A model generated the notes under the pieces. The model ran no database searches, was not told the DNA's origin, and saw only the letters and a list, made by a program, of their open reading frames with translations. Of a DNA stretch of 37,518 bases, positions 23,933-30,726 are shown one piece after another (the first letter of the stretch is position 1; each line of letters starts with the position of its first letter). A program made the position numbers and the translations under genes. This stretch comes from a virus, in the IMG/VR virus record IMGVR_UViG_3300048023_000340, positions 1 through 37,518 of that record, one strand, 5' to 3'.

Positions 23933-25740
23933 AAAAGTTTTTTAGTTTACTTGCAGCTTTCTTATTAGTTACTACACCTGCTTATGCTTACCACACAGAA
24001 ACACAAACACCTTATGGTATAAACATATCTGTTGATAATGAAACAGGAGAGATAGAACTTACCTTTCAAGAGAGTGATGCGTTAGAAGTTAATCCACCTG
24101 AATACTATAGGTTATTTTTTGGTGATGATGACCAAGCAGCAGACTTCTCTATAGATACTAGCTTTGGTTTTAATGAAGCATTGTCTTGGAGAACTTATTA
24201 CTTTACTCCTGAATATATATACGAAAAGTTTGAAACAACTACGCTTACATTTTATGCAAAGATACAAGCAAGGAACGATACAGGTAGTACAGTTAGTGAC
24301 TATACAGCAGTTGTTAGTGTAGAATATGATTATGATTATGTACCTGATACAACGACATCTAGTTCGACAACAAGCTCTACCACCACAACAACGACAACGC
24401 TACCTAAGGCGGAAGATGTGGTTGAAGATGGTAACACAACCTATCTTGCGTGGGATGAATATGGTTGCGAACATCCGAACAACCCTTTATCGTTTAAAGA
24501 ATACCTGGAAGCAGTAGAGAGTGGAGTTTGGTTCGGTTATCAAGATGGTGATTGCAGTGATGTACCTGATATCATTACTATTATTATCGAAGAAGAGGAG
24601 ATAGAAGATGAGTTGGACCAAGAGATACTTGGAGATGACACCCTCGGAGAAGAAGAAATTTTTATTGAAGAGGAAGAACTTACACAAGAAGAAATAGATA
24701 TCATTGAAGCAGAAATTAAAGCTGAAGAAGAGCGTTTAATTGCTGAACAGATAGATGCTGAAGAAGAATTACTTATACTAGAAGAACTAGAAGATAGTGT
24801 AATTATTCTTGAAGATTTATCTGAAGAAGAGATACAAGAGTTCGTAGATGTTATACAGGAAATAGAAGATACAATAGAAATTATTGAAATCGTTGAAGAG
24901 ATAATAGAACTAGATATACCCGAAGATATTATACTTGTTATAGAAGAAAAGGTTTTAGAAGATGATGATGTTGTTGTGGTGGAAGATGAAGAAGTTATCC
25001 AGGAAGTTTTGGATGAGCCAATACAGGAAGATGTTGAGGAGAAACTTGCAGAAGAACTTTCTGAAGAAGAGGTCATTGAAGAACTTGTTGAAGTTGAAGA
25101 GGTCATTGAAGAACTTATAACAGTAGAGATAGTAGAAGTATCTGAAGAGGAACTAGAAGAGTTCACAGAAGAGGAGTTAGTTGAGTATGAAGAAGCAAAA
25201 AAAGAAGCTATACAAGAGTTTGTACAAGAGCTTACCAACGAAGAAGTCGTAGAAGTACTTGAAGAAGTACAAGATGTTGGTGTACAAAACTTAGAACAAG
25301 TATCAGAGGAAGTACAAGAGGTTGTACAAGCAGTAGTGGAAGAGGCTATTGATAATGTTGAAGAACTTACAGAGGAACAAGTTGAGGTTGTTGCTGAAGT
25401 ATTACAAGTTGAAACTGAGGATGTTGCTATTGTTGCAGAAGCAATTAAATCAGATGAAGTCGTAGCTGAAGCAGTAGAAGAATATGTAGAGAGAGCTGTA
25501 GAGAACGCAGATGTAGAAGACTATACACTTGCTGATGTTGTCACAGAAAAAACTTATGAGGCATTCCTTGAAAATCCAATAGAAGTATTTGTAGATGTTG
25601 ATATACAAGATATAAACCTATCAACCATTGGTAATGATATGACACAAGACCAAAGAGAAAAAGCACAAGAAGTTGTCGTGCCTGTAATTTTGACTAGAAT
25701 AGTAAGTATCGCAGCATTTGTGATGAGGAAAAGTTTATGA
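23929..25740 (+). CDS. Secreted, membrane-anchored, extremely acidic protein, 603 aa
   Basis: Visible in order: a signal peptide (MKKFFSLLAAFLLVTTPAYA, residues 1-20); a beta domain (about 21-135); a Ser/Thr linker (141-158) ending TTTTTTTLP; a short module with two cysteines (C180, C209); about 345 residues of almost continuous Glu/Asp with Ile/Val/Leu; and a C-terminal hydrophobic segment (about 580-598, VVPVILTRIVSIAAFVM). It should be exported and held at the membrane, with a long negatively charged rod outside. A phage surface protein of this kind could block superinfection, alter the envelope or aid lysis; none is shown. The linker resembles actinobacterial surface proteins. A 21-base identical repeat (25066-25086, 25096-25116) suggests repeat expansion. 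Confidence 0.7.
   Translation: MKKFFSLLAAFLLVTTPAYAYHTETQTPYGINISVDNETGEIELTFQESDALEVNPPEYYRLFFGDDDQAADFSIDTSFGFNEALSWRTYYFTPEYIYEKFETTTLTFYAKIQARNDTGSTVSDYTAVVSVEYDYDYVPDTTTSSSTTSSTTTTTTTLPKAEDVVEDGNTTYLAWDEYGCEHPNNPLSFKEYLEAVESGVWFGYQDGDCSDVPDIITIIIEEEEIEDELDQEILGDDTLGEEEIFIEEEELTQEEIDIIEAEIKAEEERLIAEQIDAEEELLILEELEDSVIILEDLSEEEIQEFVDVIQEIEDTIEIIEIVEEIIELDIPEDIILVIEEKVLEDDDVVVVEDEEVIQEVLDEPIQEDVEEKLAEELSEEEVIEELVEVEEVIEELITVEIVEVSEEELEEFTEEELVEYEEAKKEAIQEFVQELTNEEVVEVLEEVQDVGVQNLEQVSEEVQEVVQAVVEEAIDNVEELTEEQVEVVAEVLQVETEDVAIVAEAIKSDEVVAEAVEEYVERAVENADVEDYTLADVVTEKTYEAFLENPIEVFVDVDIQDINLSTIGNDMTQDQREKAQEVVVPVILTRIVSIAAFVMRKSL
25066..25116 (+). repeat. Tandem 30-base-period repeat in the acidic coding region
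   Basis: The 21 bases at 25066-25086 recur without change at 25096-25116, encoding the repeated peptide EEVIEEL. Recent duplication in the Glu-rich rod is the simplest reading. Confidence 0.7.
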
Positions 25741-25955
25741 TAAAAAAAATATGGAATTGGTTTATAACAATAATTAAGGAAACATTAAACCTTAGTTGGA
25801 CCCTCGTTGGGCTAATAATTGCAACACTCACTTTGACCGGGAGTGCCCAGCAAGTAACAGGTTTAGCTACTGTAATTACATTAGCTGTATGGTTATTGAC
25901 CATTGGATTTAGAAGTGACAAGCCTAAAAACAAATCAACGAAAGCGAGTAGGTAA
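25737..25955 (+). CDS. Two-span membrane protein, 72 aa (holin-like)
   Basis: ATGA coupling to the acidic secreted protein. It has two predicted transmembrane helices (about residues 19-36 and 41-58: SWTLVGLIIATLTLTG and GLATVITLAVWLLTIGF) separated by a short turn. The basic tail (RSDKPKNKSTKASR) suggests an inside C-terminus. Size, topology and position match small class II-type holins. Since an r1t-type holin lies further downstream, this could be the holin, an antiholin or a lysis regulator. No closer family recognised. Confidence 0.6.
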   Translation: MIKKIWNWFITIIKETLNLSWTLVGLIIATLTLTGSAQQVTGLATVITLAVWLLTIGFRSDKPKNKSTKASR

Positions 25956-25993
25956 TGGACTGTTGTGGCGGTGGATGTTGTGGCGGCAAATAA
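25955..25993 (+). CDS. Candidate Cys/Gly micropeptide, 12 aa
   Basis: ATG overlaps the previous TAA (TAATG) and reads MDCCGGGCCGGK. The two CC pairs separated by glycines resemble designed biarsenical-binding and metal-binding sequences. Coupling supports translation, but the frame is too short to judge, and it overlaps another small frame (25965-26081). Confidence 0.35.
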   Translation: MDCCGGGCCGGK

Positions 25994-26081
25994 CTGCTAC
26001 ACATTTATTAATGAGAATGGTACACACATAAGTATATGTGATTGTAAGAATGGAGGAATAGGTGAAACTCACAGTTGTTAG
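25965..26081 (+). CDS. Candidate small Cys-containing protein, 38 aa
   Basis: GTG 25965 opens a frame to TAG 26081 that overlaps the next gene's start by 20 bases. The amino acid pattern looks coding (NCYTFINENGTHISICDCKN), with a C-x-C motif and further cysteines that could bind metal. Start choice is uncertain (GTG 25965, 25971 or 25980) and the ribosome site is weak. Confidence 0.35.
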   Translation: MAVDVVAANNCYTFINENGTHISICDCKNGGIGETHSC

Positions 26082-26673
26082 AACCCAAATGGGAACTGAT
26101 GCGACCAATGGAATTTTATTAATTGATAATGTATTTGAAGCATATACATTAGAAGACCAATACCAAGCAGTAAAAGTAATGCACGAAACCTGCATACCTG
26201 AAGGTACATACGACATAAAGTTTAGAACTGTTGGTGGTTTTCATACTAAGTATGCAGAGAGATATGGTAATGCACACTATGGTATGTTACATTTACAAGA
26301 TGTACCTAACTTTACTTATATACTTATACACGCTGGGAACACCGATGAACATACTTCGGGTTGTCTTATTGTCGGAGAAACTCAACAAGATTTAGACCTT
26401 AGTGAGGATGGTTTCATCGGACATTCAGGCAAAGCGTATTCAAAAATGTATAACAAGGTGGCTAAAGAACTACTACTTGGTGGGGAAGTAACTATAGAAT
26501 ACACAACAATAACTAAATTATTACAAAAGCCTTTATCTAATTCTTCTACTGATGATGTAGTACTAGCTAGAACAGTTATGGATAAATTGCAAGAACTCCA
26601 GGAAGATATTTCTGAAGTGAATGGTAATGTTATAACAAATCAAGCTATGCTAAGAGGTAGGATAATTAAATAA
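26062..26673 (+). CDS. DUF5675-type protein, putative lysis-associated, 203 aa
   Basis: GTG 26062 has a good GGAGGAAT site. Residues about 1-140 match the DUF5675 pattern: an N-terminal beta stretch, TYDIKFR near 49, and the signature IHAGNTDEHTSGCLIVG (residues 89-105) with a His and a Cys in the spacing seen in L,D-transpeptidase-like folds. DUF5675 genes often sit in phage lysis cassettes, so a peptidoglycan-related role is plausible but unproven. The C-terminal 60 residues form an extra amphipathic helix (DKLQELQEDISEVNG). The stop overlaps the downstream holin start. Confidence 0.65.
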   Translation: MKLTVVRTQMGTDATNGILLIDNVFEAYTLEDQYQAVKVMHETCIPEGTYDIKFRTVGGFHTKYAERYGNAHYGMLHLQDVPNFTYILIHAGNTDEHTSGCLIVGETQQDLDLSEDGFIGHSGKAYSKMYNKVAKELLLGGEVTIEYTTITKLLQKPLSNSSTDDVVLARTVMDKLQELQEDISEVNGNVITNQAMLRGRIIK

Positions 26674-26954
26674 TGTTTGATAAATCTAAAAGAAAAAGAA
26701 ACTCTGATGGGACATTCAAGAAGGATGTGGCGTGGACCCCTTGGAACGAAGCCTGGAGTTATAAAATGAGTGAAGAACTTAAAGATATGATTGAGCGTAC
26801 AGCTTGGACCTTCATTGAAGCGTTCATTGGTGCGTTAACAGTTGCACCTTTAGTAGGTGTAGAAGCTGAAACATTACAACTAGCTGCTTTAGCTGGTGGT
26901 GGTGCTGCACTTGCAGTCATTAAGACATACGCAAAAAAACAAATCACTAAATAA
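26673..26954 (+). CDS. r1t-type holin, 93 aa
   Basis: A basic N-terminus (SKRKRNSDGTFKK) leads to an amphipathic region (SEELKDMIERTAWTF) and two hydrophobic spans (about 48-63 FIEAFIGALTVAPLVG and 68-85 LQLAALAGGGAALAVI), ending in a basic tail. The ERTAWTF...AAL pattern is that of r1t-family holins, found mostly in phages of Gram-positive bacteria, where they make the membrane lesions that release the endolysin. TAATG coupling to the DUF5675 gene supports a lysis cassette. Confidence 0.65.
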   Translation: MFDKSKRKRNSDGTFKKDVAWTPWNEAWSYKMSEELKDMIERTAWTFIEAFIGALTVAPLVGVEAETLQLAALAGGGAALAVIKTYAKKQITK

Positions 26955-26994
26955 CCTAAGTTAAATACCGGGGTAATTCAATATCTGTTATATA

Positions 26995-27008
26995 CTTGTT
27001 TAAACAAG
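26995..27008. repeat. Dispersed palindrome copy 8, perfect 14-base form
   Basis: CTTGTTTAAACAAG is perfectly symmetrical. It sits in the 75-base gap between the holin and metallophosphoesterase genes, just upstream of the CGGAGG ribosome site. A possible extended -10 (TGTTATATA, 26986-26994) directly precedes it, which would put the palindrome over the transcription start like a repressor operator. Confidence 0.7.
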
Positions 27009-27029
27009 CAATAAAAACGGAGGTGGACA

Positions 27030-28220
27030 TTGCCTAAAAAGAAACAAGAGAAGGGGATACCGGTAGAGAATAGTAATAATTTCTACAAAGCCGGATGGAA
27101 ACCTAACGCAGAATTTAACCACGAAACAAACAGAGGTGAAATAACAGAGGTCACCACTGATAAGAACTACCACAATAACTACGACAACATACTAAAGAAG
27201 TGGGGATTTAATCCTAAAGAGTATGAGATAGATGGTATTTTAAAGGTATCTTCCTGGAATGCACAGCTTAAAGGTGGTAGGGTTGAAACATTTTATGCAT
27301 TCAAAGGTACAATTCGTAGAAAAAATTTATCAAGAGATAAGTATTACAAGGAGTTGTTTAAACAGGCAGTCAAGAAGCCACCACTACCAAAGCATAATAT
27401 CTTTAAGGGTGACACTGCATTCTGTTTTTTCCTTGCCGACTTTCAGTTGGGTAAAGATGACTATGGTGTAGAGAATACAGTCAAAAGATTTGATGTTGCT
27501 TTACAAGATGGGTTGCAACTATTAAAGAACTACCGAAAAATGGGTATGAAGATAGATGAGATTTATCTAATAGGAATGGGTGACCTTACAGAAGGGTGTA
27601 GTAAATTCTTCTACGACAGTCAACCACACAATGTTTCTTTAAATCTTTTAGAACAATATGCATTAGCCAGGGCAATGATATTTAAGGCAGTAGAAAACTT
27701 CTTACCACACGCAGATAAGATAGTTCTTACTGGTGTTCCTGGTAATCACGGAGAAATGACAAGAAGTTCTAAGGGTCAAGTGTTGTCTAATCGTTTAGAT
27801 AACAGTGACACTATGCATATACAAATAATGGATGAGATATTTAAAGCTAATCCGGAGAGATACAAGAAGGTAGAGGTAATAGTTCCGGAGGGTTATCACT
27901 TAAACTTAGATATAAAGGGTGTGCCTTGTGCTTTTACTCACGGCCATATGAGTTCGGGCAGTGGGAATGCAGAAAATAAAATAGAGAACTGGTGGAAGGG
28001 TCAGATGTATGGGTTCTTACCATCGGGTGATGCAAAAATCTTAGTCACAGGCCATTACCATCACTTTCGTGCTAAAACACAGGGTGATAGACACTGGTTT
28101 CAATGTCCATCTATAGATAAAAGTATAGACTTTACACAACGAACAGGTCTTTGGTCACATCCAGGAGTTCTTACATTATTAATAAACGATAGAGGTCCTA
28201 GCTTTCCAGTCATTGTTTAA
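27030..28220 (+). CDS. Metallophosphoesterase (calcineurin-like), 396 aa
   Basis: Hydrolyses phosphoester bonds with two metal ions; in phages such proteins may act on DNA ends or nucleotides. The metal-binding motifs appear in order: D137 (FFLADFQLG), G-D at 184-185 (LIGMGDLTEG), G-N-H at 238-240 (TGVPGNHGEM), FTHGHMSSG near residue 307, and TGHYHHFRAK near 345. The first 125 residues are a separate N-terminal region of unknown role. Start is TTG 27030 behind GGAGGTGG. It contains an in-frame palindrome, and its TAA stop lies inside another copy. It is the last rightward gene before the leftward block. Confidence 0.85.
   Translation: MPKKKQEKGIPVENSNNFYKAGWKPNAEFNHETNRGEITEVTTDKNYHNNYDNILKKWGFNPKEYEIDGILKVSSWNAQLKGGRVETFYAFKGTIRRKNLSRDKYYKELFKQAVKKPPLPKHNIFKGDTAFCFFLADFQLGKDDYGVENTVKRFDVALQDGLQLLKNYRKMGMKIDEIYLIGMGDLTEGCSKFFYDSQPHNVSLNLLEQYALARAMIFKAVENFLPHADKIVLTGVPGNHGEMTRSSKGQVLSNRLDNSDTMHIQIMDEIFKANPERYKKVEVIVPEGYHLNLDIKGVPCAFTHGHMSSGSGNAENKIENWWKGQMYGFLPSGDAKILVTGHYHHFRAKTQGDRHWFQCPSIDKSIDFTQRTGLWSHPGVLTLLINDRGPSFPVIV
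27354..27365. repeat. Dispersed palindrome copy 9 (inside gene)
   Basis: TTGTTTAAACAG, in frame as L-F-K-Q at residues 109-112 of the metallophosphoesterase, between its N-terminal region and the catalytic domain. Confidence 0.8.
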
Positions 28221-28225
28221 ACAAG
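28213..28225. repeat. Dispersed palindrome copy 10 (contains a stop codon)
   Basis: TTGTTTAAACAAG; its internal TAA is the stop codon of the metallophosphoesterase gene. Lies at the junction of the converging rightward and leftward blocks. Confidence 0.8.
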
Positions 28226-28226
28226 T

Positions 28227-28253
28227 AGGCTAGGCCTAGCCTTTAAAGGCTAG
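28227..28253. terminator. Overlapping palindromes at convergent gene ends, possible two-way terminator
   Basis: Two perfect palindromes overlap: a 16-base AGGCTAGGCCTAGCCT (28227-28242) and an 18-base CTAGCCTTTAAAGGCTAG (28236-28253). Each can fold into a hairpin in RNA from either strand, and the second holds the stop codon of the leftward nuclease gene. There is no long U-run, so termination strength is unclear. Confidence 0.45.
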
Positions 28254-28658
28254 ACCTGCTATCTCATCAATGGGTACCAATACTCCCTTGCTTCTATTAC
28301 CATCGCCACCAACCACATCCCTTTTGGATTGTAGATATTTACTTACTATTTTTTTAAGGTCAGCAACTCTAACAATATAAGCAATGACAGGATTTTCTAA
28401 CTCATCAACAAGAAATACACACCAGTATTCAGCTTTCGTAGCCGCTATACCACTGCGTTCCCACTCATCTTTACCGATAGGCTTATAAGAATACTCAACG
28501 AAATGGTTTCGTGTGTTCTCCCATATGTGCCTTTCGCTTTTTACTTCTATGTTTTTACCTAACATAAACTCTTTAAATAGTTCCTCCATCTCTTCACCTT
28601 TTGCAAGGTCATCGTGAAACTTTTGTGTGTTTATGTCGTAGTCTTTATTCTTAGGCAT
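28236..28658 (-). CDS. PD-(D/E)XK-like endonuclease/resolvase, 140 aa
   Basis: ATG 28658 is chosen for its GGAGGAACG site; a longer frame upstream lacks one. The core fits small phage nucleases. GEEMEELFKEF (about residues 21-31) is a helix with an acidic residue. It is followed by IEVKSERHIWENTRNHFVEY (37-56) carrying the E-x-K pair, and then SGIAATKAEYWCVF (69-82), the usual G-I-x-x-T-x-A-x-Y-W segment. Such enzymes cut branched or double-stranded DNA during recombination or packaging. Last gene of the leftward operon, near the Rad52-type gene, which suits a recombination role. Overlaps the upstream gene by 8 bases. Confidence 0.6.
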   Translation of the reverse strand: MPKNKDYDINTQKFHDDLAKGEEMEELFKEFMLGKNIEVKSERHIWENTRNHFVEYSYKPIGKDEWERSGIAATKAEYWCVFLVDELENPVIAYIVRVADLKKIVSKYLQSKRDVVGGDGNRSKGVLVPIDEIAGLAFKG

Positions 28659-29094
28659 CGTTCCTCCAACAGTGTTCGCTACTATACCAATGGTGTTTAC
28701 CATCGTTGTACCACAACCAAGATGCTACCTTTGTTGATACAACTGGGTCAGTTCTTGGGCTAGTAATCTTTAGTTTGGGTGTAAGCCAGGCCCAAGTATT
28801 GTCATTAAACTGGAATAGACCTACATCTCTAGTTCCATTCGTGTTGTCATTGACTGCATTAGGCCGGCCTGAACTTTCACAATATATAATTGTGAGAACC
28901 TCCGCTACATCTTCTTCTTTGAAGTGTTCGCTTACAAGAGGTTCCCACTTAATTACATACTCTATCTTCTCCACATTGTTTAAACAATTAGAATAAAGGC
29001 TTATGTCACTAGGCATCTCTCCAACTGGATAGATACATAGAGGTAATACCAATTTAAAAAATAGGGGTATTAGCATTCCTTCTCTTCTCCTCAT
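28651..29094 (-). CDS. Secreted lysozyme/transglycosylase-like protein, 147 aa
   Basis: A basic N-terminus and hydrophobic stretch (MRRREGMLIPLFFKLVLPLC) look like a signal or anchor. The catalytic-type region has ES at 73-74 (YCESSGRPNAVNDN), then GTRDVGLFQFNDNTW (88-101), the goose-type/lytic-transglycosylase pattern in which Glu73 would be the acid. It should cleave peptidoglycan outside the membrane. It is encoded among leftward early-type genes rather than in the lysis cassette, so it may aid infection or be the endolysin. Three cysteines (C37, C72, C142). ATG 29076 is an alternative start. Palindrome copy 11 lies in the gene. Confidence 0.65.
   Translation of the reverse strand: MRRREGMLIPLFFKLVLPLCIYPVGEMPSDISLYSNCLNNVEKIEYVIKWEPLVSEHFKEEDVAEVLTIIYCESSGRPNAVNDNTNGTRDVGLFQFNDNTWAWLTPKLKITSPRTDPVVSTKVASWLWYNDGKHHWYSSEHCWRNDA
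28976..28987. repeat. Dispersed palindrome copy 11 (inside lysozyme-like gene)
   Basis: TTGTTTAAACAA, read on the minus strand within N-C-L-N-N, a different frame from the rightward genes (L-F-K-Q). Confidence 0.8.
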
Positions 29095-29365
29095 CTTTCC
29101 TATGTGTTAACTCTACCAAGTAAGCATTGCATCCTTGCAATTCAGTTTTCATTGAACCAGTATTGGTCACAACTTTATCCATTACTGCACAAAAATAATT
29201 TCCATCAGTGTCGTAATAGACTGGTTGTTCCTTACTGCAACGATGCTTGAACTTACATTGGGTTGAGGGCATAGATGTTATATCAAAATTATGATTAGGG
29301 TATCTATCCTTAATCTTCTTGATAAGTTTATCTAGTTTTTCTCCTCCTGCTTTTTCAAGAGCCAT
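29054..29365 (-). CDS. Cysteine-containing small protein, 103 aa, possible zinc binding
   Basis: ATG 29365 gives MALEKAGGE and an 11-base overlap with the Rad52-type gene; a TTG at 29371 is an alternative. A basic helical N-terminus (KLDKLIKKIKDRY) is followed by C-x5-C (CKFKHRC) and two later cysteines (C near FCAV, and C in LQGCNAY), which could bind one metal ion. Ends in a strongly charged tail (THRKDEEKRRN). No family recognised. Position next to the annealing protein suggests DNA metabolism. Confidence 0.65.
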   Translation of the reverse strand: MALEKAGGEKLDKLIKKIKDRYPNHNFDITSMPSTQCKFKHRCSKEQPVYYDTDGNYFCAVMDKVVTNTGSMKTELQGCNAYLVELTHRKDEEKRRNANTPIF

Positions 29366-30293
29366 CGACAAGTGACCAAGTATCGGTATCTATCCAGTCA
29401 AAGATATTACCTTTGTTAATTACTCCATTGTGTAATGCATCCTTAGCCTTCTTAACTAATTCTGTTTTGCCCTCATCAGTTGCCTTAGCTAAACATCCAT
29501 TAAATGTTTTTAATTGTTTTTCGGATGGTGCATCACCTGGATTTTTTATTACAGGTTTATCTTTAACCTCTTTAACATCTCCAAATACTTCACCTACAAT
29601 ATCTGTGTCATCTTCTTCCTGGAATTTGCTTTCCTGGTATTGTACGAATAGGTCCATAAATAAATTAAAGTCCTTCTCGTTCCATTCAGCAATGTCTGTT
29701 TTGTTTCCGGATTTCTTCCAGTCTTTCCAGGCCATATCTTTTACAAGACTTCTTACTGCTGGGTTCTCCTCGTGAAACTCCAAGGCACTGCGTAGTCTGT
29801 TAAGCATATCTCCTGGGTCCTCATCTAAGAACTTCTCTTCAGTCTTAGGCTTAGGTGCTGGCTTAGGTTGGGCCTTTGGTTTCTCTGTTGGTGTTTCACC
29901 TTGTGAATAAAACTCTTCTTCAGTTATACCACCGGTCCATAGCTCTAGGCCCAGGCCTATTCTCATCGCGCATCTTTTGATACCATCACTAACTGCAAGT
30001 TTTAATATCTCGCTTTCAGTGTTTCTATCTAGTGCGTGCTTGTCAACATCTCCTACCTCTTCTATGGTTTGGTCTGTTGATTTAATATATAGTCTGCATT
30101 TGGCCCCGACTATAGCATTGTCTTTGCCTCTAACTTCTTCATATGTGAAGTCATATCCTCCAGGAATTACATCAACAAGTCTTTGTGTCACAATATGGTG
30201 TGGTACATACTTGCCGAACTTTCCTTTCGGTGCATCCTTTACAACTTCTTTTGAGAAGTTTTTAATAAGTGCCTTTAAGGTCTTATCTTCCAT
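29355..30293 (-). CDS. Rad52-family single-strand annealing protein, 312 aa
   Basis: The N-terminal 125 residues have the Rad52/Rad22 pattern: YVPHHIVTQRLVDVIPGGYDFTYEEV, then a central beta region (GAKCRLYIKSTDQTIEEVGD), then ESEILKLAVSDGIKRCAMRIGLGLELW. This domain forms rings that anneal complementary single strands during phage recombination and replication. It is followed by a Pro/Lys-rich linker and an acidic region. The C-terminal domain (PSEKQLKTFNGCLAKATDEGK to FDWI) resembles the small helical tail domain of phage Rad52-like proteins. The ribosome site AAGGAG precedes ATG 30293. Lies in the leftward operon with a nuclease downstream. Confidence 0.8.
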   Translation of the reverse strand: MEDKTLKALIKNFSKEVVKDAPKGKFGKYVPHHIVTQRLVDVIPGGYDFTYEEVRGKDNAIVGAKCRLYIKSTDQTIEEVGDVDKHALDRNTESEILKLAVSDGIKRCAMRIGLGLELWTGGITEEEFYSQGETPTEKPKAQPKPAPKPKTEEKFLDEDPGDMLNRLRSALEFHEENPAVRSLVKDMAWKDWKKSGNKTDIAEWNEKDFNLFMDLFVQYQESKFQEEDDTDIVGEVFGDVKEVKDKPVIKNPGDAPSEKQLKTFNGCLAKATDEGKTELVKKAKDALHNGVINKGNIFDWIDTDTWSLVDGS

Positions 30294-30296
30294 TTG

Positions 30297-30512
30297 TTAT
30301 CTCCTTATTCCTATCTCCTTGCGGTATCGCAAGAAGTTTTGCTTTGCGTTTTTACTTTGCATACAAAATCTCCACCAAGTTTCAAAGTCACAATAGCTTG
30401 TATCCCATTTGTCATATGGTTTACATTTTGTTGTGTGTTTTCTATGGTGCCGGCAAGCGTATCCTTTACCGAATACTTTAAAGGCCGGGTTCTTTTGTAT
30501 GGGATTAGGCAT
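30297..30512 (-). CDS. Small basic Cys/His protein, 71 aa
   Basis: ATG 30512 overlaps the upstream helix-turn-helix gene by 8 bases. The product is basic and aromatic, with CRHHRKHTTKCKPYDKW (about residues 20-36) followed by C41 and C50, which could form a zinc site. There is no clear HNH nuclease signature. Ends with a run of basic residues (NFLRYRKEIGIRR). Nucleic-acid binding is plausible from charge; not recognised. Confidence 0.65.
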   Translation of the reverse strand: MPNPIQKNPAFKVFGKGYACRHHRKHTTKCKPYDKWDTSYCDFETWWRFCMQSKNAKQNFLRYRKEIGIRR

Positions 30513-30726
30513 TTACTTTTACCTCTTCCAATATTTTATATACCCTTGCTAGACTAATGTTCAGAATGTCCGCTATTTGCTTGACTGTCATCCCATTGTT
30601 TAAACAAGTAGTAATATAATTCTTACGAACTTCTAGCTTAGAAAGTTTTTGCTGTTCTAATCTATTAATTTCGTGTTGAACTCCACGAAGATTATTTGTC
30701 GCTGTTATCTGTTCCATTGTTGTCAA
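30505..30726 (-). CDS. Small helix-turn-helix DNA-binding protein, 73 aa
   Basis: The C-terminal part (about residues 44-70) reads NNGMTVKQIADILNISLARVYKILEEV, a clear helix-turn-helix like those in resolvase-type and sigma-region-4-like proteins. The N-terminal half is an amphipathic helix (EINRLEQQKLSKLEVRKNY) suitable for dimerisation. A dimer would suit a symmetrical operator. The dispersed palindrome lies inside this gene just before the helix-turn-helix codons, so autoregulation is possible. Start at TTG 30726 after GGAGGTGA; ATG 30717 is an alternative. The target site is inference. Confidence 0.7.
   Translation of the reverse strand: MTTMEQITATNNLRGVQHEINRLEQQKLSKLEVRKNYITTCLNNGMTVKQIADILNISLARVYKILEEVKVNA
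30596..30608. repeat. Dispersed palindrome copy 12 (inside helix-turn-helix gene)
   Basis: TTGTTTAAACAAG, read on the minus strand within T-C-L-N-N, immediately before the helix-turn-helix codons. A site inside the gene of a candidate binding protein. Confidence 0.8.

Noticed and set aside
24540-25238. Leftward serine-rich open frame of 232 codons
   Set aside because: It is the mirror of Glu/Asp-rich codons of the acidic secreted protein (GAA and GAT read backwards as Ser/Ile codons), a known artefact of low-complexity genes.
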